Shown here: one piece after another, positions 55,031 to 64,000 of the stretch
Numbering within the stretch: the stretch's first letter is position 1
How the letters are laid out: the number at the start of each line of letters is the position of its first letter
NCBI GenBank assembly: GCA_001630475.1
Contig: KV419398.1
Location: forward strand, 657,825-721,824
Length of the DNA: 64,000 bases
Direction: 5' to 3'
DNA from: Sistotremastrum niveocremeum HHB9708
Taxonomy: Eukaryota; Basidiomycota; Agaricomycetes; Sistotremastrales; Sistotremastraceae
Program-made: the position numbers and the translations under genes
The notes under the pieces: generated by a model
Databases searched by the model: none
What the model was told of the DNA's origin: nothing
The model's input: only the letters and a program-made list of their open reading frames with translations

Positions 55031-56393
55031 AAGCTAGTGAAGTGGACACGACGGAGAGGGGATGAAGGTGCCCCAGCCTTAATTCCGAAAGTCCGAAAAC
55101 TACAGAAACAGCACCAAGAATAATCAAGCCGTCGATTGAGCCCGCAGAGGCAATATTTCTCAAAAGTGGACTGGCAATCCTCTATTGCATTTGATTTCTT
55201 TTAAGCAGTTTAAGCAGGGGTCGCTGGGAGGAGGGTGCTTGCGGGCGGTTGCAACGGACTGCTGCTGATGACCTTAATCGACAGATCTGAACAGCGGCAA
55301 CGGTAGAGTCGGCCTCTGGCATCACTCTTATATGAGAAGCGGCGTACAAGAAAGTATCAAAGGATGCGATAAAGGTTCAAGCCGACGAAAAGAAGAAACT
55401 TACCTGGAATTCGCGGACACCGGACCAAATTGAAAACGCAATTTCGAGACGACGAATGGACGAAGAGGAAGGGCTATCAAGTAGATAAGTAAAATTGGAT
55501 GTCATAGTTCGAGTTTGAAAAGGCAGCGAGACGCACCAGGACAACGACGAAAGAATATAATAAGGCCCTGTTGGCTGAGACGGAGGTGGGAGTTGCGAGC
55601 ACTACTAGTAGAGGTGTAGTACAGGAGACTCCAATCTGGCTATGAGGAGGAATGAGCATGGGAGATTGCTGTGAAGTTTGATCGGCCATCCTGAAGGCAA
55701 GAGGTTGACCTTGAGCCGTACGTATATACTTGTGCCCTCTTGGGAATAGCCACGAGCTTGATCGAGCGACAAAAGGAATTGTTGGTCAAGAAGAGGTTCC
55801 GTCAGGTTTGCAAGGTGAGGAAGAAGACGATCGTGGTTGAGAAGGGCCAGGTCTTGGGGAAAGCAGGGATGTATTTTGATCTGAATGGATCAATGAACGA
55901 AGGATAACTTGAGGCAGCTCAGAAGCGGGCACACGCGATGAACTCGATGACAGGGCCAATGAAGACGAAAGACTCTCAAGAAACCGAATTGCGAGGAGAA
56001 GAACCCATTCAACGGGTACTACTAGCAAGGACTGCGGAAACGCGAGGGGACGGCACGAAGGAAGAAGAACTGCTTACAGCAGTTGATGCAGTACTGATTT
56101 AGTGAGTAGATAAAGGCCGACGGATGGAAGTTGGCGTTTGTGCCCGTGTACACGGGAATGCGGAAGCCATTGTCAGGTAAAGGTTTGCATCTTATTCAAC
56201 CTGGACATGACGATATATAATTACATGACATGAAACGTCAAGCAATGAGTATTAATGAAGGCTAGTGAATGTCAAGAGAGTACAGATTGAACAACATAGA
56301 TTATGAGACGGGGAGGCGTGCGACCGTAATAAATTCGAATCAAGATTCGAATTGATTCGAATTGAAACTGGAGAGATTGAGCAACACAAGGTA
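55031..56393. other. Unassigned region before the alpha-kinase gene
   Basis: No gene was supported. A short minus ORF (55477-55689, MADQTSQQSPMLIPPHSQIG) has no recognised relation. The right end (about 56200-56393) is likely the 3' UTR of the alpha-kinase gene, with a near-palindromic AATTCGAATCAAGATTCGAA tract at about 56332-56360. Confidence 0.4.
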
Positions 56394-59300
56394 CTAGTTG
56401 ACTTCACTCTCGAGGCGGGACAGTTCAGAGTTGGGATGACTAGGATCATATGGCTTCGAGGCGGTGTTGGGTTCTTCTCCGAAAGGGACAAGGCCGTACC
56501 ATCTACACCAGCGATTGCAACGGTGTTCTATGGGGAAACGTTCATGCGCAGCGCTGACGTTCCCGGCCGCGAAGAGGTTGGCACCTAGGGATCTGAAGAT
56601 ATGGGGATGCGTCAGCTTAGAAAAGTCTCCAGACAAAGAAATGAAGACTTACGCGTTGGTCATGACTTGGGCATCGGTCAACAAGTCACCGGCACCTAAT
56701 TGAACAGCTGATAAGAAGGGATCTGACCGCCAACGAATCAAATGAAATATTTACCTTGAAGGTCCGACACGTATAAGAGACCCTTAGTCTTATTAAAAGT
56801 GATGTGTTGCTGACAGACAAGCTGGTCGGCAATCTCAGTTTCGGCAGCATTCAGGCCAGGACATGGTAGAGCGCTGCCGTTGTTGATGTACTTTACGAAC
56901 CGAGTGTTGGAGGTGTCGATGACTTCCTCCAAAATGAAGTGCTGCGTCCTCTCGGTATTAGCAATGGCGAGGGCGAAATTGACGAAGCGGAGGTTGGCGA
57001 GAGGGGCGGGAGGAGGATGGGTTTGGGCACGTCGCTGCATAAGGCTCCTGCCATGATCATGGATGGCTCGAGCCCAGACCATGGTGGTGATTTCGCCTTG
57101 AGATTCGGGAATTTCGTTCTCCGGTAGAAGTCGGAGGGCTTCACCTTGTTGGAATTGGCGGGCATGGAAACGTTTGACGGCGACTTTTGCCTGGCCATGT
57201 ATGTGTTGCCCGAGTGTGTTAGATGGGTTGGCGAAGAGTGAATGAGCGCCAACGACAGTGCTGCGGGCAAATCGAGTAGTCAGTTGTCCGAGGTAGCAGG
57301 TCTTGAATGATCCGGGGGAACCGAGGATGTGCTTGTCGTTCCACCGTAAGTGGCAATTGAGTGGTGTTCCTTCTGAGAGCTCGAATGCTGGCTGTGTGAG
57401 TGTTTGCAACTGTTGCCATGTGAAAGGCGCGTATTCTTGCAAGTGAACAACACAGAATTTGTCTCCTGAGGGTCACGATGGCGTCAGAACTGCTTATAAG
57501 TTCGATAGGGAGGGTATATGGATTTACCTTTTTGTCCCTGGCCTCGGGTTTGAAGACCGAGAGCATTACGCAAGGCATCGTCGTGGTCGTCTTCGGCTAG
57601 AAGATCTTCATGCGAGGACGATGGCAGCGTGCCAGAGGGCTGGGTGATGTGTGGACTTTGTGATGGCGAGGGATGAAGTGTAGAGCCACCATTAGAACGG
57701 GCGGACGGGATTACAGCGGAGTTGGTGGGGAGGTGTCGTGAATTGTGTGACATGGTTGTTTCCTTGGGCGGAATCTCCCCCGTCGTTTGATTCGGCAGGA
57801 AAAGAGGATTGGATTCGGAGTGAGCGTTCCGAGATTGGGAAGGAGTGGAGTGATGCATTTGGGACGAGGGCGTGGCAGTGGCAGTGATGGGTTTGGTCTG
57901 CGGTTGTCGGGAGGCTTGGAAAAGAGGAGGGGGGGGAGCTGGACATGATGCGGGGGGTTCAGAAATGAGATGAGCAGGGGCTGGATTGGCAGAAGTTGGG
58001 TTCGGCTTGCGTCGTTTGGTTGGTCGAGGTTCTTCGGTGGGCTGCAGGAGCTCTTCGTCGGCGTGAACTTGGTCCAGGCGGCGGCGAGGAGCCTGGGCTT
58101 CGAGCTGTTTCATTGAAACGTTAATGGCGCTTCTCATTGCATAGTGAGCAAGTGTCCGTACCTCTTGATCCCGCTTCATTTCCAGAAGTCGATCGTTCTC
58201 CTGCTCAGTCAGACAGAGGACGATGGTGGGAGACTTCCGGGCAGGGACTTTCTTCTGGCCCTTCTTCCTCTCCACAACTACTCCGTACGCCGCTAAAGGC
58301 GCTGTCCCATTCTCCGACTGCTCGTACGCCATGTCGACATAGCCGTCAGTGATGTCCCGCAAAGAGAGCTCGGCGTCAACCATTTCACAGCCAAAATGAC
58401 TCCGAAAAGACTTGGAATATTTTCGTATGAGAATCGCACGTAGTTCGTCGCAGGTGGAGTTGACTGGGATACTGGTGAACGTGTCTTTCATGTTCTAGGG
58501 GCTCGTGAGCGAAATTGTTGTAGAGGATAGAATGAACTTTCACTTACCGATAGGATCTGCGGCTTCTTGGAAGAGGCCCCATTTTTCAAGTATGCCACTC
58601 CCGCGGTAATCTGAATCTTCGCATTAGACGCGAGAGACGCACGAGGTGGAGGTGGTGGCATGGGCGCGGGAATGGGATCGAGACGGGCTTCAGCGATCTT
58701 GGCGTTGCGCGTCTCTCGATATTGCAGGTGGTTAGCTGTGTATCCTGGCACCCGTGCGTGAGCCGAGGATTGCGCTGCAGGAAACATTCCCGGTGCATAT
58801 GGATATGGATATCCTGGAGGGATCGCATGGGGATGATAAAATTGACCGTACTGAGCAGGATAGGCGGGATAGGGGTTAGGTGCGACAAGAGCAGGGGTGG
58901 GGGTGAGAGCAGATTGGGCAGAGACTTTCCGAACAGGGACATTTTCGCCTGTCGATAACAAAAGGAGTGTGAGTAATATGAGTTTAGGGCGATCATATTA
59001 GGACTGACCACGCTGAGCGGCGTTGACATTGACACGGATGTCCTCGACGTTGGCTCCTAGGGATAAGAGTGAGTCGTTGTGGTAGATATTGCCGAGAGAT
59101 AGGTGCTTACCTCCTGTTACTGCTGAGTCCTGTCGCAGAGTTCGCCTGACGTTTTGGCGATTCTTGGCATCGTGGTAGCAATCCAAGCAGACTGAGCGAT
59201 GATTGGGTACCACATCAGTTTTTGGCGCCGCAACAGGAGGAGGGGCCGATGTAGGATGTGGAGATTGAGGGTCATTCGGAGCGCGAGGTTTCAAAATGTT

Positions 59301-59411
59301 GACTAGCTTGGCATCTTTGGCCTTGATGACCTTATGGCAGCGTTGACACTCCACGGGAACATCTTCGGGGTCGGTCATGTCGGTGACATCGAGAACAGAG
59401 GGTGCTGACAT
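56394..59411 (-). CDS. Alpha-type protein kinase with N-terminal zinc-ribbon-like domain
   Basis: The start is ATG 59409-59411 (an upstream TTG is not used) and the stop TAG 56394-56396. Multiple exons join by short GT-AG introns (for example 59114-59059, near 58550, 58160, 57530, 56750 and 56640). The N-terminus has C22-x2-C25 and C75-x2-C78 (CQRCHK and CLDC), probably one zinc site. Next come a Pro/Tyr-rich segment (PYPAYPAQYGQFYHPHA) and an unrecognised middle domain (FTSIPVNSTCDELRAILIRK). A basic signal PTKRRKPN and a disordered stretch precede the C-terminal alpha-kinase domain. That domain shows VAVKRF (ATP-binding Lys), FILEEVIDTSNTRFVKYINN, LQGAGDLLTDAQV (catalytic Asp) and HRCNRWCRWYGL (structural zinc). 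All key alpha-kinase residues appear present, so it should be an active Ser/Thr kinase of the eEF2K/MHCK class. The substrate is unknown. It is divergent from the integrase-like gene. Confidence 0.86.
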
Positions 59412-60206
59412 AACGGCGTGATGGATGAGGGGAAGTTGCAAGTTGGATGGCGATGTAGTGGATGTGGTGAAGAAAATGGGGAGAAATTTGGGGGCGAGTG
59501 GATTGATGGAGGTCGATATGTGTTATGTGATGAAGGACATGGGACAAAATTTTTGTCTAAGTTCGATGTGGCAGAGATGAATTGAGAACTGTGGGTCATT
59601 CTCTGTGGGTGGCCTGCAAATCATCGGCATAAGCGAGTTCCGGGGACAGGAGCGGGCTCATTTGGGGATGGCAACGGGTGGCAAAGGATTGTTAAACAAG
59701 TGGATTTCATGCGGAACGAGGTGAAGCCTGGATAATGGCCGTTGATTGAGATCGATTGAGCTCGAGCCTTGAAGGGACACGTCGTTCGGTTACACTAGCC
59801 GAGCTCCCGGAGAATGCCGGTCGTGCCAGCCTGAGCCTTGAAGCCACCTCTAGATCTGCTTGCCACGATTAATGTATTACCGGAGCAAATCTCATTTGGA
59901 TTCTCATTTCGGTCCAAAATTCGCAGAGATCGTGAGTCATCTCGAACAATTGCATCTTGATCTCGTGAATATTGATGTCTCAGAGGACGCGTCATGGGTT
60001 GGCCTAAAATGGCAGAAAGACAGTCCAGGTACCTTTGGACCAGACAAGGACGGTGTGGCTTGTTGGTCGACAATGCAATAGGAGGGACAATAGGATGACG
60101 GCGCACCGCAAAGGATTGTGCTCGTACTGGATTAGTCCAAGTCCCTCCAAGTCTATCTGTCCCAACTGTATCAACCATCGCTCTCAGGCCATACGCGCTC
60201 AAATCC
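59412..60206. promoter_or_regulatory. Divergent intergenic region between alpha-kinase and integrase-like gene
   Basis: These 795 bp lie between two start codons pointing apart, so the region must contain both promoters. No TATA box or clear motif was picked out. Short ORFs within it are not supported. Confidence 0.45.
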
Positions 60207-62059
60207 ATGCCTCGTGAGCCCAATGAGCCCCGGAGACGTCAGCCGAATCAACACAAACCTCGACGTGAGTGTTATGCGTAGTTTGTGTATGAGGACTAAT
60301 TCAAGTTATCCTGCAGCGAGCGACGCGCTCATGGAACTGATACTGCCGGATATTCTGGAGAGTCATCGATTGAACATACCTGACACTGAAGCCCGGCGTG
60401 ATCTCCTTGAGGACTTTCCAGAGCTTGAGAACTGTGCTTTCAGGTGAGTTGGCACTTGAATTTCGAAGTCCCAACCAATCATGGACCTCCCCTTGCGTAG
60501 CATCTTCACTTTCCGGAAAATCAAGAAGGATCTGGATTTGATTGGCACCAGGGGGCAAGCACATACGGTGGAAAGTATTGATGCGGCTATCAGCCGTATT
60601 CGGCGACACTTTCCGGATATCGGTTTTCGTGATTTGAAGAGGCACCTGAATCTCGACGAAGCCATGAAAGTACCTATGTGAGTGAGCAACCTCGTGCAAA
60701 TATTTTTCTAATAGGGATCGATTTAGGCGAGTGATCAAGGAGTGGTGTCGAGCTGTTGAGCCGGGTCGGATTGCTCAGAGAAAGAACAATCGCCTGAAGC
60801 GGCGCAGGTTCTGGTGTGCCGGTGTTCATGACTTATGGTGCGTCGATCAGAACGACAAGTTCATGAGATATGGACTCCGACTTCACGTTGGTGTTGACCC
60901 ATTCTCTGGCTACGTACTGTGGCTGAGAGTCTGGTGGACAAACAAGAACCCTATCCTGATCGCGAGATACTTCTTTGATGCGGTTGCCGAACATGGAGGT
61001 GTGTCAGCTTTCCCTAGGATTTTATTCAATATTTTGGGATCTGACAATTTCGACCATGCAGTCATACCAATGATCACGCAAAGTGACCCGGGCACGGAAA
61101 ACTATGGCATCGCCAAAGCTCAGACTCTCATGCGACATACGCTCGACCCGACTCTCGAAGGTACACTCCAGCATCGGTTCATGCGAGATCATCAGAATGT
61201 CAAGCCCGAAATTGTTTGGTCTCAAATGTCGCGCCGGTTTACTCAGGGCATGAAGAACACTCTTGATATCGGTCACAACGGTCAGTTATACCAAAACATG
61301 GATGTGACGCAACAGTAAGTTTCCATTGTCTGTCATACCACGGTTCTGAAGTTCCTTGCAGGATGATGTATCGTTGGCTTGTATTCCCTCTCATGCAGGC
61401 CGAACTAGATCAGTGGCGCATGCTCATCAATGACTCCAAGAAAGAGCCCAACAAGAAGAGTCTCCTCCCCCAAGGTATTCCGTCACGAATCTTTCGGAAA
61501 CCACAAAAGTATGGTGGTTTGAACTTCGGCGTACGTGCACTTTTGGATCCCAATAGTCCCTTAATCTGATGTTCCCCAGATTAATATCGATGACGAGACC
61601 TATCAAATGGCCGTGAACCAGCTCGCTCCTCCTGATGACCCGGTCTTCCAATGTGTCCCCCCTGGTTTCGCTGCTAAGGCCATGGAGTTGGCGGAGACGT
61701 TGCCACCAGGCTCATTCCCAGTCCATCGTGAGAATGTTTGGGAGACTTTTGCGGCAATGATGGACGCCTACACCCACTGGCAAGCCCATGCCCCCGCGGA
61801 CCAGACGCTTGGAATGCAGACAGCACTCAATGAGCGACGCGCCTTTGAGGATGCTCAAGTTGAGGTGCCTTTGGATCCCGAACTGATGCCAGCTTGGGGT
61901 CGGCAAATCATGGATCTGCGAGATGGTCTCCCCTACCTCGATGAAGACGGTCGGGCCGTCTTTCTCAGAGAACTCGAGCCTCCGTTACCTCAATCGCTGT
62001 ACGTGCAGCCAGACTTACAGCTCTCTGCGGGAGCGTGGGAGGAGTTTGTTGACGAGTGA
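60207..62059 (+). CDS. Integrase-core-like (rve/DDE-fold) protein, intact copy
   Basis: Six exons: 60207-60264, 60317-60443, 60501-60677, 60727-61314, 61362-61530 and 61580-62059, with introns of 47-57 nt. The reading frame totals 532 codons. The N-terminal part (SDALMELILPDILESHRLNI, then RIRRHFPDIGFRDLKRHLN) is helical and could bind DNA. A basic hinge RLKRRRFW leads to the core. This has LWCVDQNDKF with the first Asp, VDPFSGYVLWLRVW, TQSDPGTENYGIA with the second Asp, and NVKPEIVWSQMSRRFT with a Glu 41 residues after it. The C-terminal region is conserved in a family found widely in Agaricomycetes. No terminal inverted repeats or other transposon genes are seen here, so it may be host-domesticated. 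Whether it cuts DNA is unknown. Confidence 0.82.
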
Positions 62060-62520
62060 TACTTCACCGTTGGACTTGTGTTTAGTTCGATAAATTGAAA
62101 CTGCTCTTGTAATAGATTGCCTAATGAAATGTATAACTATCGTCCTAGTATACTCAACCCAAAGCAACGCCGCCTCTCGTTTGTAAACTTCGAATCGCGT
62201 CTCGTGTCCAGAATACAAGTTTACATACCATTCCTATAATGCATTCTCAGAGCTTCATTCATTGACATCACTGCGGATGCACGGCAATTCATCTTCCTAT
62301 CATATCCAAGGCCTTTGCCCCACCATTTGTCGTCTAGGCCACGCGCCTTTCTGCCGATCTCAATCCAATCTCGATTCCAGACAATAGCCTCGAAATAAGC
62401 GCCCGCAATTCTCTTCTTCCTACTACCGTCTCTGAGCCACCCTCAATCTCTCCAACGCCTTCGGCACATAAATGCATCCCTCAACAATGCCTTGTCGCTG
62501 TTCTGCCTTTCCCAAGCAAC
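62060..62520. other. Spacer between the two integrase-core-like genes
   Basis: It holds the 3' UTR of the first gene and the promoter of the second, with pyrimidine-rich stretches before the second start codon (CTCAATCTCTCCAACGCC). No other feature was seen. Confidence 0.4.
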
Positions 62521-63750
62521 ATGCCAAGCCTCCGACACTCCAGACCTCAGGCGATTGAGGCTCTTTATCGCACTATCGCCAGACACCCTCTTGACCGTTC
62601 ACTCGCTCTTATGCACCATGTTCGCAGTGAAGAGAGGGTATTCGACTTCACACTGTGAGTCAGCCGTTCTTCAAGCTCAGGCACACGTATGCTCATTTCA
62701 ATGACATGCAGCGAGGAAATCGACTATGTGCTCGCTCGCATTCGTCGCAACCTATCCCGATTCGCACGTCAAGAGCCCCTCCCCACCATCCACCAACCTG
62801 CTCGAGCGGTCAATCATCGGTGGATCTCAGACGTCACCGTCCTTTCCCACAGGCACCACCTCTCCCTGTCCTACGGTCTTGACGAATTCTCCGGGAAGAT
62901 CCTGTGGCACGACGTACACGTCAACTGGGATTATGACACGTGTGCACGCTCGATGTTGGAGTACGTTGGCCAAACGGGCAGTAAGTCAAACATCTATACC
63001 CTATAACCGTCCAAGATCTCACTCGCCTCCGACATAAGTGGCCCCGTTGGAATATCACTGTATAGCTGATCCCAGCATCGCCATCAACGCTCTAGCCTTC
63101 CATTCTCTTCAGCAACATTTTCCTGCAGACGTGCAGCCATTAGCTCATTTCCAATGGATTCCCCCCTTCCAGAACCCTCGCCACGCGAACGTTCATTCGC
63201 ACCTCCGTCACGCACTCCTGGATGTCCTTCACCGTGACCTTGCCGTGGCGAGCTTGAGACAATCCCATCCCGCTTTTGAGAGCCTCCCAGCCGAGGTGGA
63301 CGCTCACGACGGCACGCGTTATGGGTAAGTCCAGTTCAATTCTCGTGCGACCATCTGTTTCGATAATCAATTTTGCACATCCACAGAGACATCCTTCTCG
63401 GATACCTCAGCGCTTATACCCAAGTCCAAGTCGCTGCCCGAGTGCATGAGTGGAATCACCAACTCCCTTCTCAACCTCCTCTACCTTTCCCCACCGCTCC
63501 TCCCTCCATCGTTTTTGAAGGACCTCACGATTTTGGCACTATGAACGGTGGCGTGCGTACTCACTTCCTTTCGGATCCTCACCCCATTAACCTATCCACC
63601 CCTTTACAGGTGGATGTCGATCGTACTCACATCCGTACCCTCCTTCCGCGCCAACATCAGACTCATCCCAATCAGGCGATGCTCCTGAAGCGGGTCCAAT
63701 TGCGAGCCCACACTTGGTGCGATCGCCATGGTGTGCCATGGCCTATATGA
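62521..63750 (+). CDS. Diverged, shortened integrase-core-like protein
   Basis: Four exons: 62521-62654, 62712-62980, 63039-63324 and 63387-63750, sum 351 codons including stop, with introns of 57-62 nt. It starts MPSLRHSRPQAIEALYRTIA. The core is alignable with the upstream gene: NHRWISDVTVLSHRHHLSLS corresponds to the LWCVDQNDKF region, and GLDEFSGKILWHDVHV to VDPFSGYVLWLRVW. CIADPSIAINALAFHSLQ corresponds to SDPGTENYGIAKAQTLM, and NPRHANVHSHLRHALLD to the Glu-containing helix. The acidic triad is not evidently retained, so catalysis is doubtful, yet the frame is open across four exons. This suggests a conserved non-enzymatic role. The alternative is a recent loss of function not yet visible as stops. 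It lies 461 bp downstream of the intact copy, on the same strand. Confidence 0.7.
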
Positions 63751-64000
63751 ACTTCTCTATAACGCTTCCACTCCTGGGCCTACGATGCACTAGTCCGACG
63801 TCAATGCCTTTGTTACCTGTGCCTTTTACAATTAGATCTCAGCGTTATTCTCTTGATTTGCCGTTTCCATCATTCATATTATACGAACCCTATGCCCAAT
63901 ATATTTCGCTTCCCGCTACGTCCAGACTTACTTTCGTTGTTGTTTGCAATTGAAGAACGAACTCCTCATATTACGTCACGATCTGAGGCCAATCTACCAT
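63751..64000. other. Right edge, nothing recognised
   Basis: This is the 3' region of the last gene. A short ORF at 63714-63953 overlaps the gene end in another frame and is not called. Confidence 0.4.

Noticed and set aside
1-64000. rRNA genes, CRISPR arrays, bacterial-type operons
   Set aside because: None seen; the intron-rich genes and fungal families make CRISPR and operons unlikely.

Overview
The window looks like a chromosomal segment of a filamentous basidiomycete (Agaricomycetes-type). Genes are broken by many 45-60 nt GT-AG introns with CTNAY-like branch sites. The gene content is fungal: heme-thiolate peroxidases, an STE6-like pheromone-type ABC exporter, NOP53, a fungal USP-domain protein and an alpha-kinase. 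No bacterial-style operons, rRNA, tRNA or CRISPR were seen.

Layout. (1) 1-25.4 kb is the gene-dense, conserved part. On the minus strand it holds a partial unknown gene at the left edge, a peroxygenase/chloroperoxidase-type gene, a purine nucleoside phosphorylase, a VIT/VWA protein, an STE6-like ABC transporter, a USP-domain protein and a WW-domain protein. The WW gene is divergent from NOP53 on the plus strand, and a second peroxygenase paralogue follows. (2) 26-48.6 kb is mostly a graveyard of local duplications. It has a broken VIT/VWA copy with its promoter region, an internally deleted STE6 copy, copies of the STE6 3' flank, and about 3 kb repeat units in which no intact gene could be recognised. 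A tRNA-derived SINE of about 340 bp recurs through the window (five near-complete copies and one tail). Two apparently intact genes sit within it: one of a pair of paralogous proteins of unknown function (32.0-33.8 kb), and a four-pass membrane protein (38.2-40.3 kb). (3) 49.4-52.1 kb holds the second, longer member of the unknown paralogue pair. (4) 53.5-55.0 kb carries a fossil gag-like fragment of an LTR retroelement. (5) 56.4-64 kb holds a zinc-ribbon/alpha-kinase gene (minus), divergent from two tandem genes related to each other. The first has an integrase-core-like (rve/DDE-fold) domain; the second is a strongly diverged relative.

The best candidates for something undescribed are the unknown paralogue pair at 32035-33827 and 49361-52070, and the right-hand cluster of alpha-kinase plus two integrase-core-like genes. 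The pair shares intron positions, intron phases and an upstream block, but its C-terminal tails differ completely. All functional statements rest on motif recognition by eye. No database search was run, and exon boundaries are inferred from reading frame, splice sites and paralogue comparison.
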